A stretch of 64,000 bases of DNA, taken from Melitaea cinxia (taxonomy: Eukaryota > Arthropoda > Insecta > Lepidoptera > Nymphalidae). Made by a program: the position numbers and the translations under genes. Location of the stretch: NCBI RefSeq assembly GCF_905220565.1, contig NC_059400.1:6532159-6596158 (forward strand). The letters run 5' to 3'. Under the pieces are notes generated by a model. It was given only the letters and a program-made list of their open reading frames with translations, searched no databases and had not been told where the DNA came from. Within the stretch, counting starts at the first letter, position 1; the number at the start of each line of letters is the position of its first letter. Below, in pieces: positions 12,923-21,892 of this stretch.

Positions 12923-15900
12923 TATGATTCGTGCGTGAGAGCATGACTGTAACCAGTGCACGCCGCAGGGTGAAGGCGCCGCGCCGCCGCCCGCCCAGCC
13001 AGGCGCTGCGCGACGACGCGCCCGCGCTCGCCAACGGACACGACGGTACGGTCTCGGGCCTCGCGCCGCTGCAGGGGGCGGCTCGGGGCGCAGTGCGCCA
13101 CGCCGCTCCACTGCGGCTTCCTATGTCTAACCATCGCTGTCAGGTGCACCTACGTGGTAACGACCGGGGTCGACGGCTTAACGTGCTCTCCGAGGCGCGG
13201 CAACTGACGACTGGATCGGAAATAAATATTTGTACCAATACAAATATCCACTCTATATCACTATATGAGTAACAATCGCTATCAGGTTGACATGATAACA
13301 ACCGGGACCGACAGCTTAAGTGTTCTCCGAGGTATGGTGGGGAGACCCACATGGACTAACAATCAGACCGGAAATAAATATTTGTATAAACACAAATATC
13401 AACTCTGATGGGGAATCGAACCCGCGACTGTCGGTATTTAGCCGCTGCCGACACGGCACACGCACCATTACACCAGAGCGATCGTCGATTGATATGACCT
13501 TAATATATTCGTCAGCTTCTTGTAATCCGTCACATTTTATACAATACGTCAATAGTTAGTGTTACAATGACTGTGTGTGTGTTTTTCGATGCCACTGTGC
13601 ACATACTTCACTAAAAAGTGGACCTACATTCAATACAAATATTTTGAAGATTTTGCTGGTGTTTAAATGAGTGTAGTCTATACTAAGAAAATGTTCACGA
13701 CAGTCGATTAAAATGTTAAAATTCATTATTTAAATACTTAATATGTTTGTGGTTAATAGGATTTACCAGAATATATCTGATCATTGTGCCGCCGTCAGAC
13801 CGCTCGCTATAACGCGTTACATTTTATGTAACGCCAATGTTATTTCTCACCAGCCACTATATATGTATAATGGGTCCAATGTATTTTATCACAACAATAT
13901 GTTCATAACAATTGTTGTGCCTGTGAAATAATGAAAATAAAATCATAAAATTGTCCTTAAAGATAATCTTAATTATAAAAATTTCATGCCATAGTGTTGT
14001 TATCGAACTCCTATGTAATGGCTCAACCAGTGTTTATGAAATTATTTGTGTATATTTGGTAGGTCTGAAAATAGATTGTAGATATTTTATATCCCTAGGT
14101 GCTGACGGTGTCACTATCCATATGATAACTAGATTAAATATAATAATATAAGACATTAAAAATTAATTATATTTTAAGAATTATAATATTTTTTAAATGG
14201 TTCCTCCAGTACCGACAGACAAGTCAGAGCCCGAGAAGGCTGAGGAGGTAAAGCCCCGGGCCCGAGACTGGGTAAAGCACCGAGCGCCCTGGATGGAGGA
14301 GCTGAAGCTGAACCAGGCCAAGAAGACCAGCTTCGGCTCCGAGGGCAAGTCGCGTTCTGTGTCCACGTCGTCGGAGGCCGGCGGGGTCGCCAGCAAGGCG
14401 GGCGGTGGCAGTACTGACAGGTTACTATTCATTTTTTTATACAACTAGGTGGGCAAACAAACGTACGACTCACATGATGGTAAGCGATTACTGTAGCGGA
14501 TAGACGCCTGCAACACCGGAAGCATCGCAAACGCATTGCCGACCCTACCCCCGACCCTCCCCAGAAGCTCTGGCCACCTCACCACAGGGACGCAAAAATG
14601 CTTGAGAGCAGTGTTGTCTTGCTGTGATCTTCTGTAAGATTGAGGCCAGTTGGGCACTATACTTTGATACACTTGCTTGGGTACTTTGGGTACACGTTTT
14701 AAAGTTAATTCTTCGCTACTATAAGTGATAATTACTCTTTCGATTCTTTTCTGAAATTATGTAGTATGTATATATCAGAATGATGTTAAACTAAAAATTT
14801 ATTTTTTTATATAACTTTATAGTTTAACATATTATTGAAGACGCCGTCGAACGTTATAAAAATTAAAAGAATAAATTAAATACTTTGGCATCTCACAAAT
14901 ACATAGCCAGGAGATTATGCAGCGATAACGCTGATTTAGTAAATAAAAAATTACTTTCGTATTAGTAAAATAATTTTAAAAGCAGAAAATTTGATTTTTA
15001 TTTCTACAGATATATATACTCGTAGGTAATGGTCTCGAAAAGATTATCTCTATCTATATTTTCTACAATTAGTCATCAAGTAATGATAGAATCATGTTTT
15101 ATTATAGTTTTATAATAGATTGTTGTACAAGGATTACTGGTTCCAAGGTCGTTGATTAATGATTCAATAGTGGTTTAATTATTTGTGTCTCTGACTATTT
15201 ATCATAAAAATAGAAAAGCTAAAATATTATTACATTGTTTTTAGTGACAATCGAGCTGCTAAAGGAAAACATCGTAGGAATTAGTAGATTAACTCGAAAA
15301 AGTTTAGAAATTTCGTAAAAATATTATTATTACTTGTTACTTAAATAAAGATATGATTTACGTAATATTATTGTAATAGCCGTTCCAGATACTAATTAAT
15401 TGATTGTATTTATAAATACAAATCAGTAATAAAATAGACTTTACCTATTTTTTTTTTATATAATTATGTTTTTTAGGATGTGTTATTTAATTTTGATTTT
15501 TTAAATAGGATTTTGGAATGTGGTTTGGAGGATAAACGAGCGTCACATTCAATGGAAATGTCGAAGAGTACGTCGTCGATAAGCAATAGGATATCTGTTC
15601 TAGAAAATTTAGAATCCAGTATAGAGGTAATTGTGTATTAGTATTATATAATTAGCCTGACTGACTGCCTGATTTTGACTAGCCCGTTGGCGCAGTTTGT
15701 AGTGGCCCTGCTTCCTGTTCAGCGGGTTGCCGGTTCGATTCCCGCCTGAGTCTGGGTGTAATATAATATTTCTATTTATATAAGTATTATTTTTATGTAT
15801 GTTTATGAAAAAAAAAATAGTTATAACAGTCGGGTGTTAAACGCAAGCATTCCATGACGACCATGTTATTATTATTATTTAGTTTTTTTTTTTTAACTTC

Positions 15901-18900
15901 TGATACCATCTTTTATACCATACTTATTTAGTTTATCGTATCAGTAACTAAAGTTTAACTGATATATTATAGAGAAAAGACAAAATACTTAAGGTATTAT
16001 CTTCCGTCTGTTTGTAATTTTCAATTAATCTCAGAAATAAGTGGACTGATTTTGTTTTAACTTCACTGGTAATCAGCTTATATAAAAATAGTAACTTATA
16101 TTTATTTTATTTCATAACTATTATTAGGGTTATATTACTTACAAAAGAAGCCTTGTATGTTCTAGTATTTTAAGATGAAATGATGATGATGATGAATGAA
16201 CAATTTGGTTTTATTATTTCAGGTAAAAAATCGTCAGTCAGCAGAGAATAAGAAAGACGTGCCTCCGGAGTTACCGACGACGAAGCCGCCGTCGCTGCAA
16301 TCGCCTACCGCTGCCGGTACACCAATATATTACATACATTGATTTAACACTTATTAATATATTTTTTATTTATTTAACAATTTATTGCTTATTTAAAATT
16401 ACATAAGAAAAATAACAATATTCTAATTTAAAAAACGAGTGTGCTTTAGACCACACGACTGAAGTAAAACTTCTTTGGCTCTATCTAACTTTTATATATC
16501 ACTAATAGTGATCTCTTACAGACAACCAATATCAATAGAAAAAAATATTGATAAAATAAACAATAAAGTATGAAAGTTAATTATTTAAGCTACATATTAT
16601 ATACAGTACTCGTAAATAAAGAGTAATATGAATAATATTACTCTTTTAATTACGCGTCACGTTGTATGTCCGCGATGGACTCCTAAACAACTTTTTTTTT
16701 TTTATGTCACTAGGTCGGCAAACAAGCGTACGGCTCACCTGATGGTAAGAGATTACCGTAGCTTATAGACGCCTGCAACACCAGAAGCATCGCAAGCGCG
16801 TTGCCGACCCAATCCCCAATCCCCCCAGAAGCTCTGGTCACCTTACTCACCAGCAGGAACACAATACTGCTTGAAAACAGTATTATTTAGCTGTGATCTT
16901 CTGTAAGGTCGAGGTACTACCCCAGTCGGGCTGCTCCATATTTTGAGCAGGAAATTCGTGCTCTGCCCTACCTCAGTTATTTTTCCTAAACTACTTAATC
17001 GTTTTAATCAAATTTGCACACAGTGTGCAGTGTGATCCAATTTGAAAGATAGGCTATATTTGATTTTGATATATGTAATCATTATAAGTAAGAAAAACAA
17101 AAATAAGGCGATACAAATTTCGCCAGATCCGCTGGTAAATATATAAATAAAACATTGAATAGAATTGTTATACATAGGGACAACAGACAATTGTACTGTA
17201 TATTCAATTGATATAGCTTTTATAAATAATGGCTGTCATATTAGTAGTAATCTTACGTTTTCCTAATTACCAAAACATTATAATTATATTAGTATTGGAT
17301 GATTTTAAAATGCTTTGGAAAACTTATAAGCCGTCTATTTTAAAAATTTTCGTTTTCGTTTCAAGGTCGAACACTGATCGCCATGCTAGACGAGATCAAG
17401 AAGCCGCCCGCGCCTCCACCGCCGATAGTTTCAAGTCGTGCTAGCAGCGAGCCCACCGACAAGTCGCCTGCCAAGCCCGACAGACTCGATAAATCCGACA
17501 AACTCGAAAAATTGGATAGACTGACCACTGTCGAAAAACCGAGCGAAATATCTTCGATTAGCAAGTTCAGTATCGAAAAGTCGAGCTCCGTCGTAGAGAG
17601 AAGCGAGAAGTTAGAAGAGAGGGTCAAATCGGAGATAAGTTCAGGGACGCTGGAGAGGCGGTTCCATTCCTTGAAAAATGATAAGGCCGAGGGCACTGAT
17701 GCGTTGATAGCTCAGCTCAATAACAGGGTGAGTGTTATGTTTATCGCTTTAGCCTGTAATTTCGCACTGCTGGCCATCCATACGTGTAGGAGAAGGATTA
17801 GAACTTAATCCACCACGCTGCTCCAATGCTCCAAAATTTCCTTATATGAGTAACAATCGCTATCAGGTTGACATGATAACAACCGCGACCGACAACTTAA
17901 GTGTTCTCCGAGGTATGGTGGAGAGACCCACATGGACTAACAATCAGACCGGAAATAAATATTTGTATAAACACAAATATCCACTCTGATGGGGAATCAA
18001 ACCCGCGACCGTCGGTGTTTAAGTGCCGCCGACACGGCACACGCACCATTGCACCAGAGCGGTCGTCAGTCGTGTTGTTTATAATTATTAGAAAAAACTA
18101 GTGTTAGAATTTTGAACATTGCTGCTGCCTCTTAGTGCTTTAATAATATCGAGTACTTCTTCGACGCAGATAGTTTTGTAACGATCGGATAATGCATGCT
18201 TATCGCTCACAATAACTCGCACTTAATTCAGCATTTTAAGAATAGCAGTTACAATTCTAAAACATGCTATGCTTTCCTAATTGCATTTGACAAGAATCAC
18301 TAATAGTGAATAGTGATAGACTAGATGGTATATTACAAGATTGTGACAATGATAATCACAAATTATATAAATATGACCTTATACTGATCTAGACGGCATT
18401 GATAACCTCGTTACTACCCTAGTTTTAAACTATCTAATTAATCTTAATTAATTAGGATTCCTCGAAGTCGCCACGATAATTGTTTTTCTCTACATTATGG
18501 TAAATAGACAATAGTTCAAATTATTATTTAAAACAATAAGCAGTTGGTTATCAATAATTAAATGATTATATCGTCGCTGAATAGGCAAAACTGCTAACGT
18601 GCACAAGGGCTGTTTTGAGAAAAAACAATTTTAAGTTTTTTTTTTGCTTTAACCTGTCACAACTTTTTTTCTTTTGGGTGAAAGTAAGAACTGTTAAGGA
18701 AACATAATCATGATTTAATTTTATCTACGCAATTAATCTATTACACTGTTCGTATTTTAACTATTTACGGAGTTAGCTGTCACTTTAGGATAAATCCTCT
18801 GAGTCCTGAAAAAAAACCAGCAAGGGAAATTTACTAACCTCCACGTTAAGTTCACGGTTAGGGAGTCGCCAACTACTAAAGACTCGAGTGTGTTAACATT

Positions 18901-19452
18901 CTCTTTGGAAAAAAATACTAACATTATTTAAAAAATATAATAGTCGTAAACGAAAATTACTAAGAGATAAATCTACTACAGAAAGACATATAGCAAAAAG
19001 ACATTCAGCATCGGATACTAGAGAAATCTCAAAAGCTTTTTACTTTCAAGACATAGTTGCCAATTAAATAATGGGATGATTATACTTTCATCACTTTTTA
19101 TCTTGTTCCAGCCTAAATATTATTACTAATGTGAGCAACAAAAATGTTTATTATGACATATTAACCCGTATAATAATAATACACCTTATTGTACACCAAA
19201 AACAGAAATAATACATATCAAAGAAAGAAAGAAAATATTGACAATATATTCATTAGGTACAAAGGGCGGCCTTATCGCTAAAAAGCGATCTCTTCCAGGC
19301 AACCTTAGGGCAAAGGAAATGGTCTAGCGTCAGCATAGGTGTACAAGTTACAACAAATTTATTATAAATATTCAAATAATTAAACATATACATACATACA
19401 TAAATAGATACATAAATACATACATACATAAATAGATACATAAATACATACA

Positions 19453-19486
<34 letters not shown>

Positions 19487-21892
19487 CATATATACCCACA
19501 TACATGCATACATACATATAAATACATATATGTATACATTATAATTATGAATTACTTGTTTATTGTTGAGTTTGAAGAAAATGCTTCCAAACAGTCTTTT
19601 TAAAAAGTGCAGGTGTTTGTACACGTCTGATATTCAAGGGCAAGGTATTCCATAAGCGAGAGGCTTGAACTGTAAAAGATTTGTCATAAAAGGAAGATAG
19701 GAAGGGGTAAAGGGATTAAATAAAATGGAGTAAAGTAGGGTAAGGATATGAGTATTCCTGCGAAGGCGAATTGGGAGCCACTTGAGTTTTTTGCGAAATT
19801 CTGAAATATGGTCATATTTGCGTAGTCCAAAGATAAATCTTATACATACATTCTGAATGCGCTCAAGCTTATTAAGCTGCTCCTCTGTAATGTCAAGATA
19901 GCAAGTATCAGCATAATCAAGAATTGGTAATAGGAGACTATGTGCAAGAGCAATTTTAGTAGGAATGGGCAGTAGATTACGCAATCTACGGAGAGACCCA
20001 ACCGAAGCGAACAGTCTGCGACTAATTTCACATATTTGAGGACCCCAAGAGACATGTTGGTCAAAGATAACACCTAAATTTCTCACGCTTTCGCTGTATG
20101 GAATGGTGAATCCATTAAATGTAACAAGAGATACCTCAGATTTATCAATGCGGCTGAGCAGTCTGGAGCTTCCTATAATAATAGCTTTCGTTTTATTTGG
20201 ATTTATATTTAGGCCATAGGCTTTACTCCATTTACCAATGGCTAAAAGGTCATTGTTTATACGCGATACACACTGAGATAAGTTATGAACAGTGGAGTGA
20301 GAGTATATCTGGAGATCATCTGCATAGAGGTGGTAGAAAGAAGATATTACATTACAGATAGAGTTTATAAATATTGAAAACAAAAGAGGGGAGAGCACGC
20401 CACCTTGCGGGACACCGGTATTGACCATTGACTAATTGGAGTATGAGTCATTCAATTTAACTCGCTGCCGGCGACCCTGTAAGTAACTAAGAAACCAATC
20501 AGCAACCTCAGGAGATATGTTAAGAGAACGTAAAATATCACATAGTATATCAAAGTCCACAGTATTAAAGGCGTTACTAAAATCGAGTAACGTTAATACC
20601 GTGACCTGTTGGTTTTCCATATTTGATCGTATATCATCAGTTATTTTTACAAGCGCAGTAGTCGTACTGTGACCTGGACGAAAACCGGATTGCATGGGAT
20701 TCAACAGACGGTGTTTCAAAAGGAAACTGCTGAGCTGTTGATGCACAAGCCGTATAATAAATAAATAACACCAATTTAACATAAATCTTTATTCAATTAA
20801 AAAATTTGTTCAAACAAAATTGACATTTTCTCAGATTATAAATAAAACAAAAATCACCTTCCTCCGTAATTTTCCACATTTGTTTATAAAAACGTACTAA
20901 ATAAAAACATAATGTGGAGTTTCGCTATTGCAACTAACACAAATAACTCCCTCTGGAATCACTGTTCAGTTCAGGCGCTATATTGTTCTTTTATACTAAG
21001 CTTAGTTTAAAATAACAATATCACGCCTGTCGTTCAAAACAGTCATCCTAGACGGAGTTACTTAAGTTAGTTACAATTACAAGACTCCATTTTAACAATA
21101 ATCAGTATACTTATTGTAATTTAAATAAGAGATCAAAACTGAACATTATTAACTTCTAATTCTAATAAATACTAAAGCGCCATGGTTGATGATTCTTGCT
21201 GAAAGATTATTTACTTATAAGCTTGAGTATACGTGATTTCAATCAGCAGAAACTACTAAATCACCATATCTTGTGGTTTTTTCTTAAGCTCATTTGACTT
21301 AAAGGACCCGTGGTAAAAAAATAGATTCAAGCGAAAGTTATATAAATACCATCGGTTATCAAAAGTATACTTTCGAAAATTACTAACAAACCTGAATAGG
21401 GCTTGTTGCAGCGAGCATAATACTAAACCGACAATTATACGAAAATGTGTCGAAGTAAGCCACACATTAGTAAAAAGTCGCAACACATCTTGTGAGATTT
21501 TAACCCCATTTTGAGTGCTAAAGCGCCAAAAAAATGCTCTGATCGCCACGAGACCCGGACTAATAGGCAGAGAAAAAAAAATGCAGTCGAACCATATATA
21601 TAACTCATTTTGACCAAAATGGCGCTTTAGTAGTTTTGCCTATTCAGCGACGATATGGATCTGTCAAATTAATATTAGATGAAATAAAACGCATGATGTA
21701 CAAAAATACTAAATTTTTCACAATTTCCTTCTTTTTCAGATATTAAATCTAGAAAAGCTAATAGAAGTACAAAACGCGAAGTTCAACGCGGCCATTGAGG
21801 ATCTTACCAGTAAATTAAAACAAGAGTCAGAAAAACGTCAAGCGCTTCAGTCAGAAATAGAAAAACTTGCTCACTGCGTCACACAAGTTTAA
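4543..21892 (+). CDS. cindr: CIN85/CD2AP-family adaptor, 3' ten coding exons
   Basis: Ten exons join in frame: 4543-4675, 7961-8084, 10644-10750, 11573-11776, 12969-13045, 14210-14420, 15509-15626, 16223-16316, 17366-17727 and 21740-21892 (TAA). Together they give 526 residues plus a leading partial codon. All introns are GT-AG. The protein has proline-rich stretches (RPPTKTSPLYP, VKKPPVPVKKSPTP), a CPI-like motif ending RVKAPRRRPPSQ, an exon with WMEELKLNQAKKTS, a DEIKKPPAPPPP stretch and a C-terminal coiled coil (IEDLTSKLKQESEKRQALQ). In CIN85/CD2AP (fly Cindr) three N-terminal SH3 domains precede such regions, and the protein links endocytic cargo and junction receptors to actin capping protein. 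The SH3 exons are absent and presumably lie to the left. The assignment rests on the CPI core, the proline-rich order and the coiled-coil end; other proline-rich adaptors are less likely. Confidence 0.82.
4915..5252 (-). mobile_element. Non-autonomous Helitron, family F
   Basis: On the minus strand it starts TCTATACAAATAAATAAAAT and ends GTCGCGGGCACAGCTAG, with T as the next base (plus A4914). Internal hallmarks are the (ACAG)n stretch near 5100-5115 and the CAGCCGATTAAAAGATTAG motif. It is 338 bp without an ORF. The base before the 5' TC is G instead of A. Sister copies are at 36968-37329 and 51792-52118. Confidence 0.7.
5528..5740 (+). mobile_element. tRNA-derived SINE, family B
   Basis: The head carries A-box-like TTGGCGCAGTTTGTATTGGC and B-box-like GGTTCGATTCCCA about 40 nt apart, then GAGGCTGGGTGTAATATTTG and a tail ending near AACAGACGACC. 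A close sister is at 15676-15868 and an antisense copy at 52925-53115. It is not a tRNA gene: no acceptor stem pairs across the head. Confidence 0.8.
5741..5777. repeat. (ATTT)n microsatellite
   Basis: Repeated TTTA units directly follow the SINE tail. Confidence 0.9.
6010..6180. repeat. Helitron-like 5' fragment
   Basis: TTACTAATATTGTAAAAGCG and TGTTTGGATGGATGGATG match the 5' type seen at 47921. No CTAG-type end was found, so it is a remnant. Confidence 0.35.
6181..7960. other. Intron sequence, no gene seen
   Basis: AT-rich sequence with scattered ATTTA runs. A GGATGCATGGATGGATG stretch near 7350 may be a worn repeat. It ends in the acceptor TTTTATTTCAG at 7950-7960. Confidence 0.5.
7961..8084 (+). 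CDS. cindr: cindr exon, Ser/Thr-rich linker
   Basis: The first base completes a Ser codon; then LHKESTISKESSTQSTVTHT to DGTPEQ. Donor GTAAGA at 8085. Ends on a full codon. Polar and likely disordered, with many phosphorylatable residues. Confidence 0.78.
8129..8412 (-). mobile_element. RTE-like LINE 3' remnant
   Basis: Close relative of 630-1020: the CACTGCTGGACATAGGCC end, then CCAGCCCACTGCCACTTC and TTCGTCAGTGTCCACGTCTC. Like that copy it lacks part of the C-terminal coding region, here with a larger gap after AAGTTCGCGCGA. Coding is destroyed. Confidence 0.7.
8420..9516. other. Intron sequence with T-rich tracts
   Basis: No exon found. TTAAGCTTTCACGGCCAC near 8489 recurs near 26990 (TTAAGCTTTCACGGTCAC) and marks a short unclassified repeat. 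9240-9360 is almost pure T with interruptions. Confidence 0.45.
9517..10251 (-). pseudogene. LINE reverse transcriptase C-terminal fragment (CR1/Jockey-like)
   Basis: Minus-strand frame of 244 codons. It has the RT thumb signature YLGLILDNQLTWK, GALRGIVHCLP, PHIDYLIEIWGSA and LQVAQNKLVKLLF. The 5' part (fingers and palm with the catalytic Asp pair) is missing. An 80-bp tandem duplication at the 3' end shifts the frame, so the last ~25 residues are the duplicated DNA read in a second frame. The family normally ends with an ESVQIYNKMP-type region. Non-functional. Confidence 0.75.
9519..9678. repeat. 80-bp tandem duplication inside LINE
   Basis: GATGCTTTTAGCTTCTTTAA begins at both 9521 and 9601, and the following ~75 bases match. 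Unit 80 bp, not a multiple of three. Confidence 0.93.
10239..10340 (+). repeat. Repeat I, 3' fragment with (GAT)n tail
   Basis: CAAAACACATGAGTTCACG through CCAGCAGTGGACTGTATAGG and then (GAT)n. It is fused directly to the antisense LINE fragment on its left. Confidence 0.7.
10351..10480. repeat. Repeat family M
   Basis: GGATTTTATCGCGGTTTATT followed by GCCGACGTTTCGAATACTTT and ending GTTGTTTCATTATAATGAG. Related pieces are at 12675-12815 and 54640-54735. Contains the local palindrome CCATGGTCACGGGAGGACCATGG. Confidence 0.55.
10644..10750 (+). CDS. cindr: cindr exon, proline-rich SH3-ligand segment
   Basis: Acceptor TTTGTAG at 10637-10643. Encodes VKKPPVPVKKSPTPTS and GGLFSGLKNKIIPSSDK. Ends with two bases of a Thr codon; donor GTAAGT at 10751. 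KKPPVPVKK is a classic PxxP-Lys ligand, fitting intramolecular or partner SH3 binding in this family. Confidence 0.82.
10751..11153. other. Intron sequence, no feature
   Basis: AT-rich; small ORFs starting near 11018-11040 run into the following SINE and are not genes. Confidence 0.5.
11154..11458 (+). mobile_element. tRNA-derived SINE, family A
   Basis: Head GCGCAACGGTCACAGCACTG with a worn B box, body GTCTGGGTGTTTGTGCTG and CTCGGAGAGCACGTTAAGCC, and an RTE-like 3' end GAGGCCTATGCCCAGCTGTG then ACAGGCTGAAGCG. Older than the copy at 39105. Confidence 0.8.
11573..11776 (+). CDS. cindr: cindr exon with Asn/Ala/Gly repeat and first half of CPI motif
   Basis: Starts by completing a Thr codon, then EKVSTTISSGSSSSGEWDRT. 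A low-complexity NANANSSGNANTGANANAGN follows, then FDHIERNSILNDPRAG and two bases (AG) of the next codon. Donor GTGAGG at 11777. The ILNDPRAG part is the N-terminal half of a CPI motif completed by the next exon. Confidence 0.82.
11777..12177. other. Intron sequence, no feature
   Basis: AT-rich with nothing recognisable. Confidence 0.5.
12178..12517 (+). repeat. Repeat I, full copy
   Basis: Begins GTGTGGCTACGGTACTAAAG and ends in (GAT)n after GGACTGTATAGGCTGTAAT. Same two ends as the antisense copy at 2220-2561. The (GAT)n end resembles 3' tails of LINE families that lack poly(A). Confidence 0.7.
12675..12815. repeat. Repeat family M, short inverted-repeat form
   Basis: TATAATGAAACAACTTTTTT (12678) is mirrored by AAGAGTTGTTTCATTACAATG (about 12790-12810). 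It contains GGATTTTATCGCGG as at 10351. A small foldback-type derivative. Confidence 0.5.
12861..12914. repeat. (TA)27 microsatellite with short CA tail
   Basis: Uninterrupted TA units followed by CACACACA, ending about 45 bp upstream of the next cindr acceptor. Confidence 0.95.
12969..13045 (+). CDS. cindr: cindr exon, GC-rich, CPI core
   Basis: 77-nt exon. Its first base completes Arg and then reads VKAPRRRPPSQALRDD and APALANGHD, ending with one base. Donor GTACGG at 13046. Very GC-rich compared with its surroundings. The upstream bases (ACCAGTGCACGCCGCAG) show hardly any polypyrimidine tract. The frame fits on both sides, and the RVK..RRRPPSQ core matches the family CPI motif, so the exon is real. 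Confidence 0.8.
13127..13265 (-). mobile_element. Family A SINE, antisense fragment
   Basis: CTGTCAGGTGCACCTACGTGG, GCTTAACGTGCTCTCCGAGG and GGAAATAAATATTTGTACC match the reverse complement of the family body. It lacks the tRNA-like head. Confidence 0.7.
13266..13490 (-). mobile_element. Family A SINE, antisense, with tRNA-like head
   Basis: Directly abuts the previous fragment. The reverse B box GGGAATCGAACCCGCGAC lies near 13410 and the A-box side near 13460-13485. Nearly the same sequence recurs at 17845-18075. Confidence 0.8.
13491..14209. other. Intron sequence, no feature
   Basis: Short ORFs at 13743-13931 and 13951-14151 lack coding bias and splice context. Ends in the acceptor TTCCTCCAG. 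Confidence 0.5.
14210..14420 (+). CDS. cindr: cindr exon with WMEELKLNQAKK motif
   Basis: PTDKSEPEKAEEVKPRARDW, then VKHRAPWMEELKLNQAKKTS and a Ser/Gly tail ending STD plus two bases (AG). Donor GTTACT at 14421 is weak at +3/+4 but gives the only in-frame join (AG + G gives Arg). The tryptophan-acidic-basic block is the most ordered-looking part of the linker. I infer a conserved partner-binding helix. Confidence 0.8.
14440..14665 (-). mobile_element. Family C SINE-like retroposon
   Basis: ACTAGGTGGGCAAACAAACG to CTGTGATCTTCTGTAAG: diverged copy, 3' end at the left. Confidence 0.65.
14666..15508. other. Intron sequence, no feature
   Basis: AT-rich with no recognised repeat. Acceptor TTTTAAATAG ends at 15508. 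Confidence 0.5.
15509..15626 (+). CDS. cindr: cindr exon
   Basis: Completes Arg, then ILECGLEDKRASHSMEMSKS and ISNRISVLENLESSIE, ending on a full codon. Donor GTAATT. SISNRISVLENLE has heptad-like spacing. Confidence 0.75.
15676..15868 (+). mobile_element. tRNA-derived SINE, family B
   Basis: GTTGGCGCAGTTTGTAGTGG (A box) and GGTTCGATTCCCGCCTGAG (B box), then the tail with GTTATAACAGTCGGGTG. Confidence 0.82.
16223..16316 (+). CDS. cindr: cindr exon, proline-rich
   Basis: VKNRQSAENKKDVPPELPTT and KPPSLQSPTAA, ending with one base. Acceptor TTATTTCAG; donor GTACAC. Contains PxxP-type sites (PPELPTTKPP). Confidence 0.78.
16317..16689. other. Intron sequence, no feature
   Basis: AT-rich; nothing recognised. 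Confidence 0.5.
16690..16980 (-). mobile_element. Family C SINE-like retroposon, near full length
   Basis: Opens with a T-run (poly(A) of the minus-strand element), then CACTAGGTCGGCAAACAAGC, CACCAGAAGCATCGCAAGCG, CTGCTTGAAAACAGTATTAT and GGTCGAGGTACTACCCCAGT, and ends at CCTACCTCAGTTA. Confidence 0.75.
16981..17365. other. Intron sequence, no feature
   Basis: AT-rich; small ORFs only. Confidence 0.5.
17366..17727 (+). CDS. cindr: cindr exon, largest: proline-rich then charged helix
   Basis: Completes Gly, then RTLIAMLDEIKKPPAPPPPI. A Lys/Asp/Leu-rich stretch (DRLDKSDKLEKLDRL) and a helical segment ending DALIAQLNNR follow. Donor GTGAGT at 17728 after a full codon. ALIAQLNNR begins the coiled coil finished by the last exon. 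The ATG at 17383 is internal. Confidence 0.82.
17845..18075 (-). mobile_element. Family A SINE, antisense
   Basis: Matches 13266-13490 almost throughout, including GGAAATAAATATTTGTATAA and the reverse B box GGGAATCAAACCCGCGAC. Confidence 0.8.
18076..18567. other. Last cindr intron, unique part
   Basis: Nothing recognised. Confidence 0.45.
18568..21656. mobile_element. 3.1-kb element bounded by 30-bp inverted repeats
   Basis: ATATCGTCGCTGAATAGGCA begins at 18568 and its mirror ends at 21656. The 30-bp arms (18568-18597, 21627-21656) differ at one position. The interior holds a minus-strand LINE. CTAAAGCGCCA, from next to the right arm, recurs near 21171 and 21518. No target duplication was found. 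It may be one transposon or two inverted copies of a repeat. Confidence 0.55.
19259..20790 (-). mobile_element. CR1/Jockey-like LINE, 5' truncated, with RT fragments
   Basis: Minus frames 20782-20432 and 20428-19634 are one frame split by a single TAG. They encode SGFRPGHSTTTALV, LLDFSNAFNTVD, PQGGVLSPLLFSIFIN, the catalytic YADDLQIY and the thumb region RNLGVIFDQHVSW...LPILDYADTCYLD. The extreme C-terminus (ASRLWNTLPL) is in another frame after a frameshift. The 3' UTR holds a (CATA)n microsatellite (19380-19530) and ends at GGGCGGCCTTATCGCTAAAAAGC. A second copy is at 41960-42850 and a tail fragment at 55135. The element is dead. Confidence 0.82.
21740..21892 (+). CDS. cindr: cindr last coding exon, C-terminal coiled coil
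   Basis: Acceptor CTTTTTCAG at 21731-21739. Encodes ILNLEKLIEVQNAKFNAAIE, then DLTSKLKQESEKRQALQSEI and EKLAHCVTQV, and TAA at 21890. Heptad Leu/Ile/Val spacing continues from ALIAQLNNR of the previous exon. In CIN85/CD2AP this end mediates oligomerisation and lipid contact. Confidence 0.85.
   Translation: MLNLEKLIEVQNAKFNAAIEDLTSKLKQESEKRQALQSEIEKLAHCVTQV

Noticed and set aside
12765..13149. Three minus-strand ORFs over the GC-rich cindr exon
   Set aside because: Shadows of the plus-strand exon plus translated (TA)n; no splice or family support.
17361..17696. 111-codon minus-strand ORF
   Set aside because: Exact shadow of the large cindr exon.
19253..19624. Minus-strand ORF rich in Met-Tyr-Val-Cys repeats
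   Set aside because: Translation of the (CATA)n microsatellite in a LINE 3' UTR; the same artefact occurs at 42160-42448.
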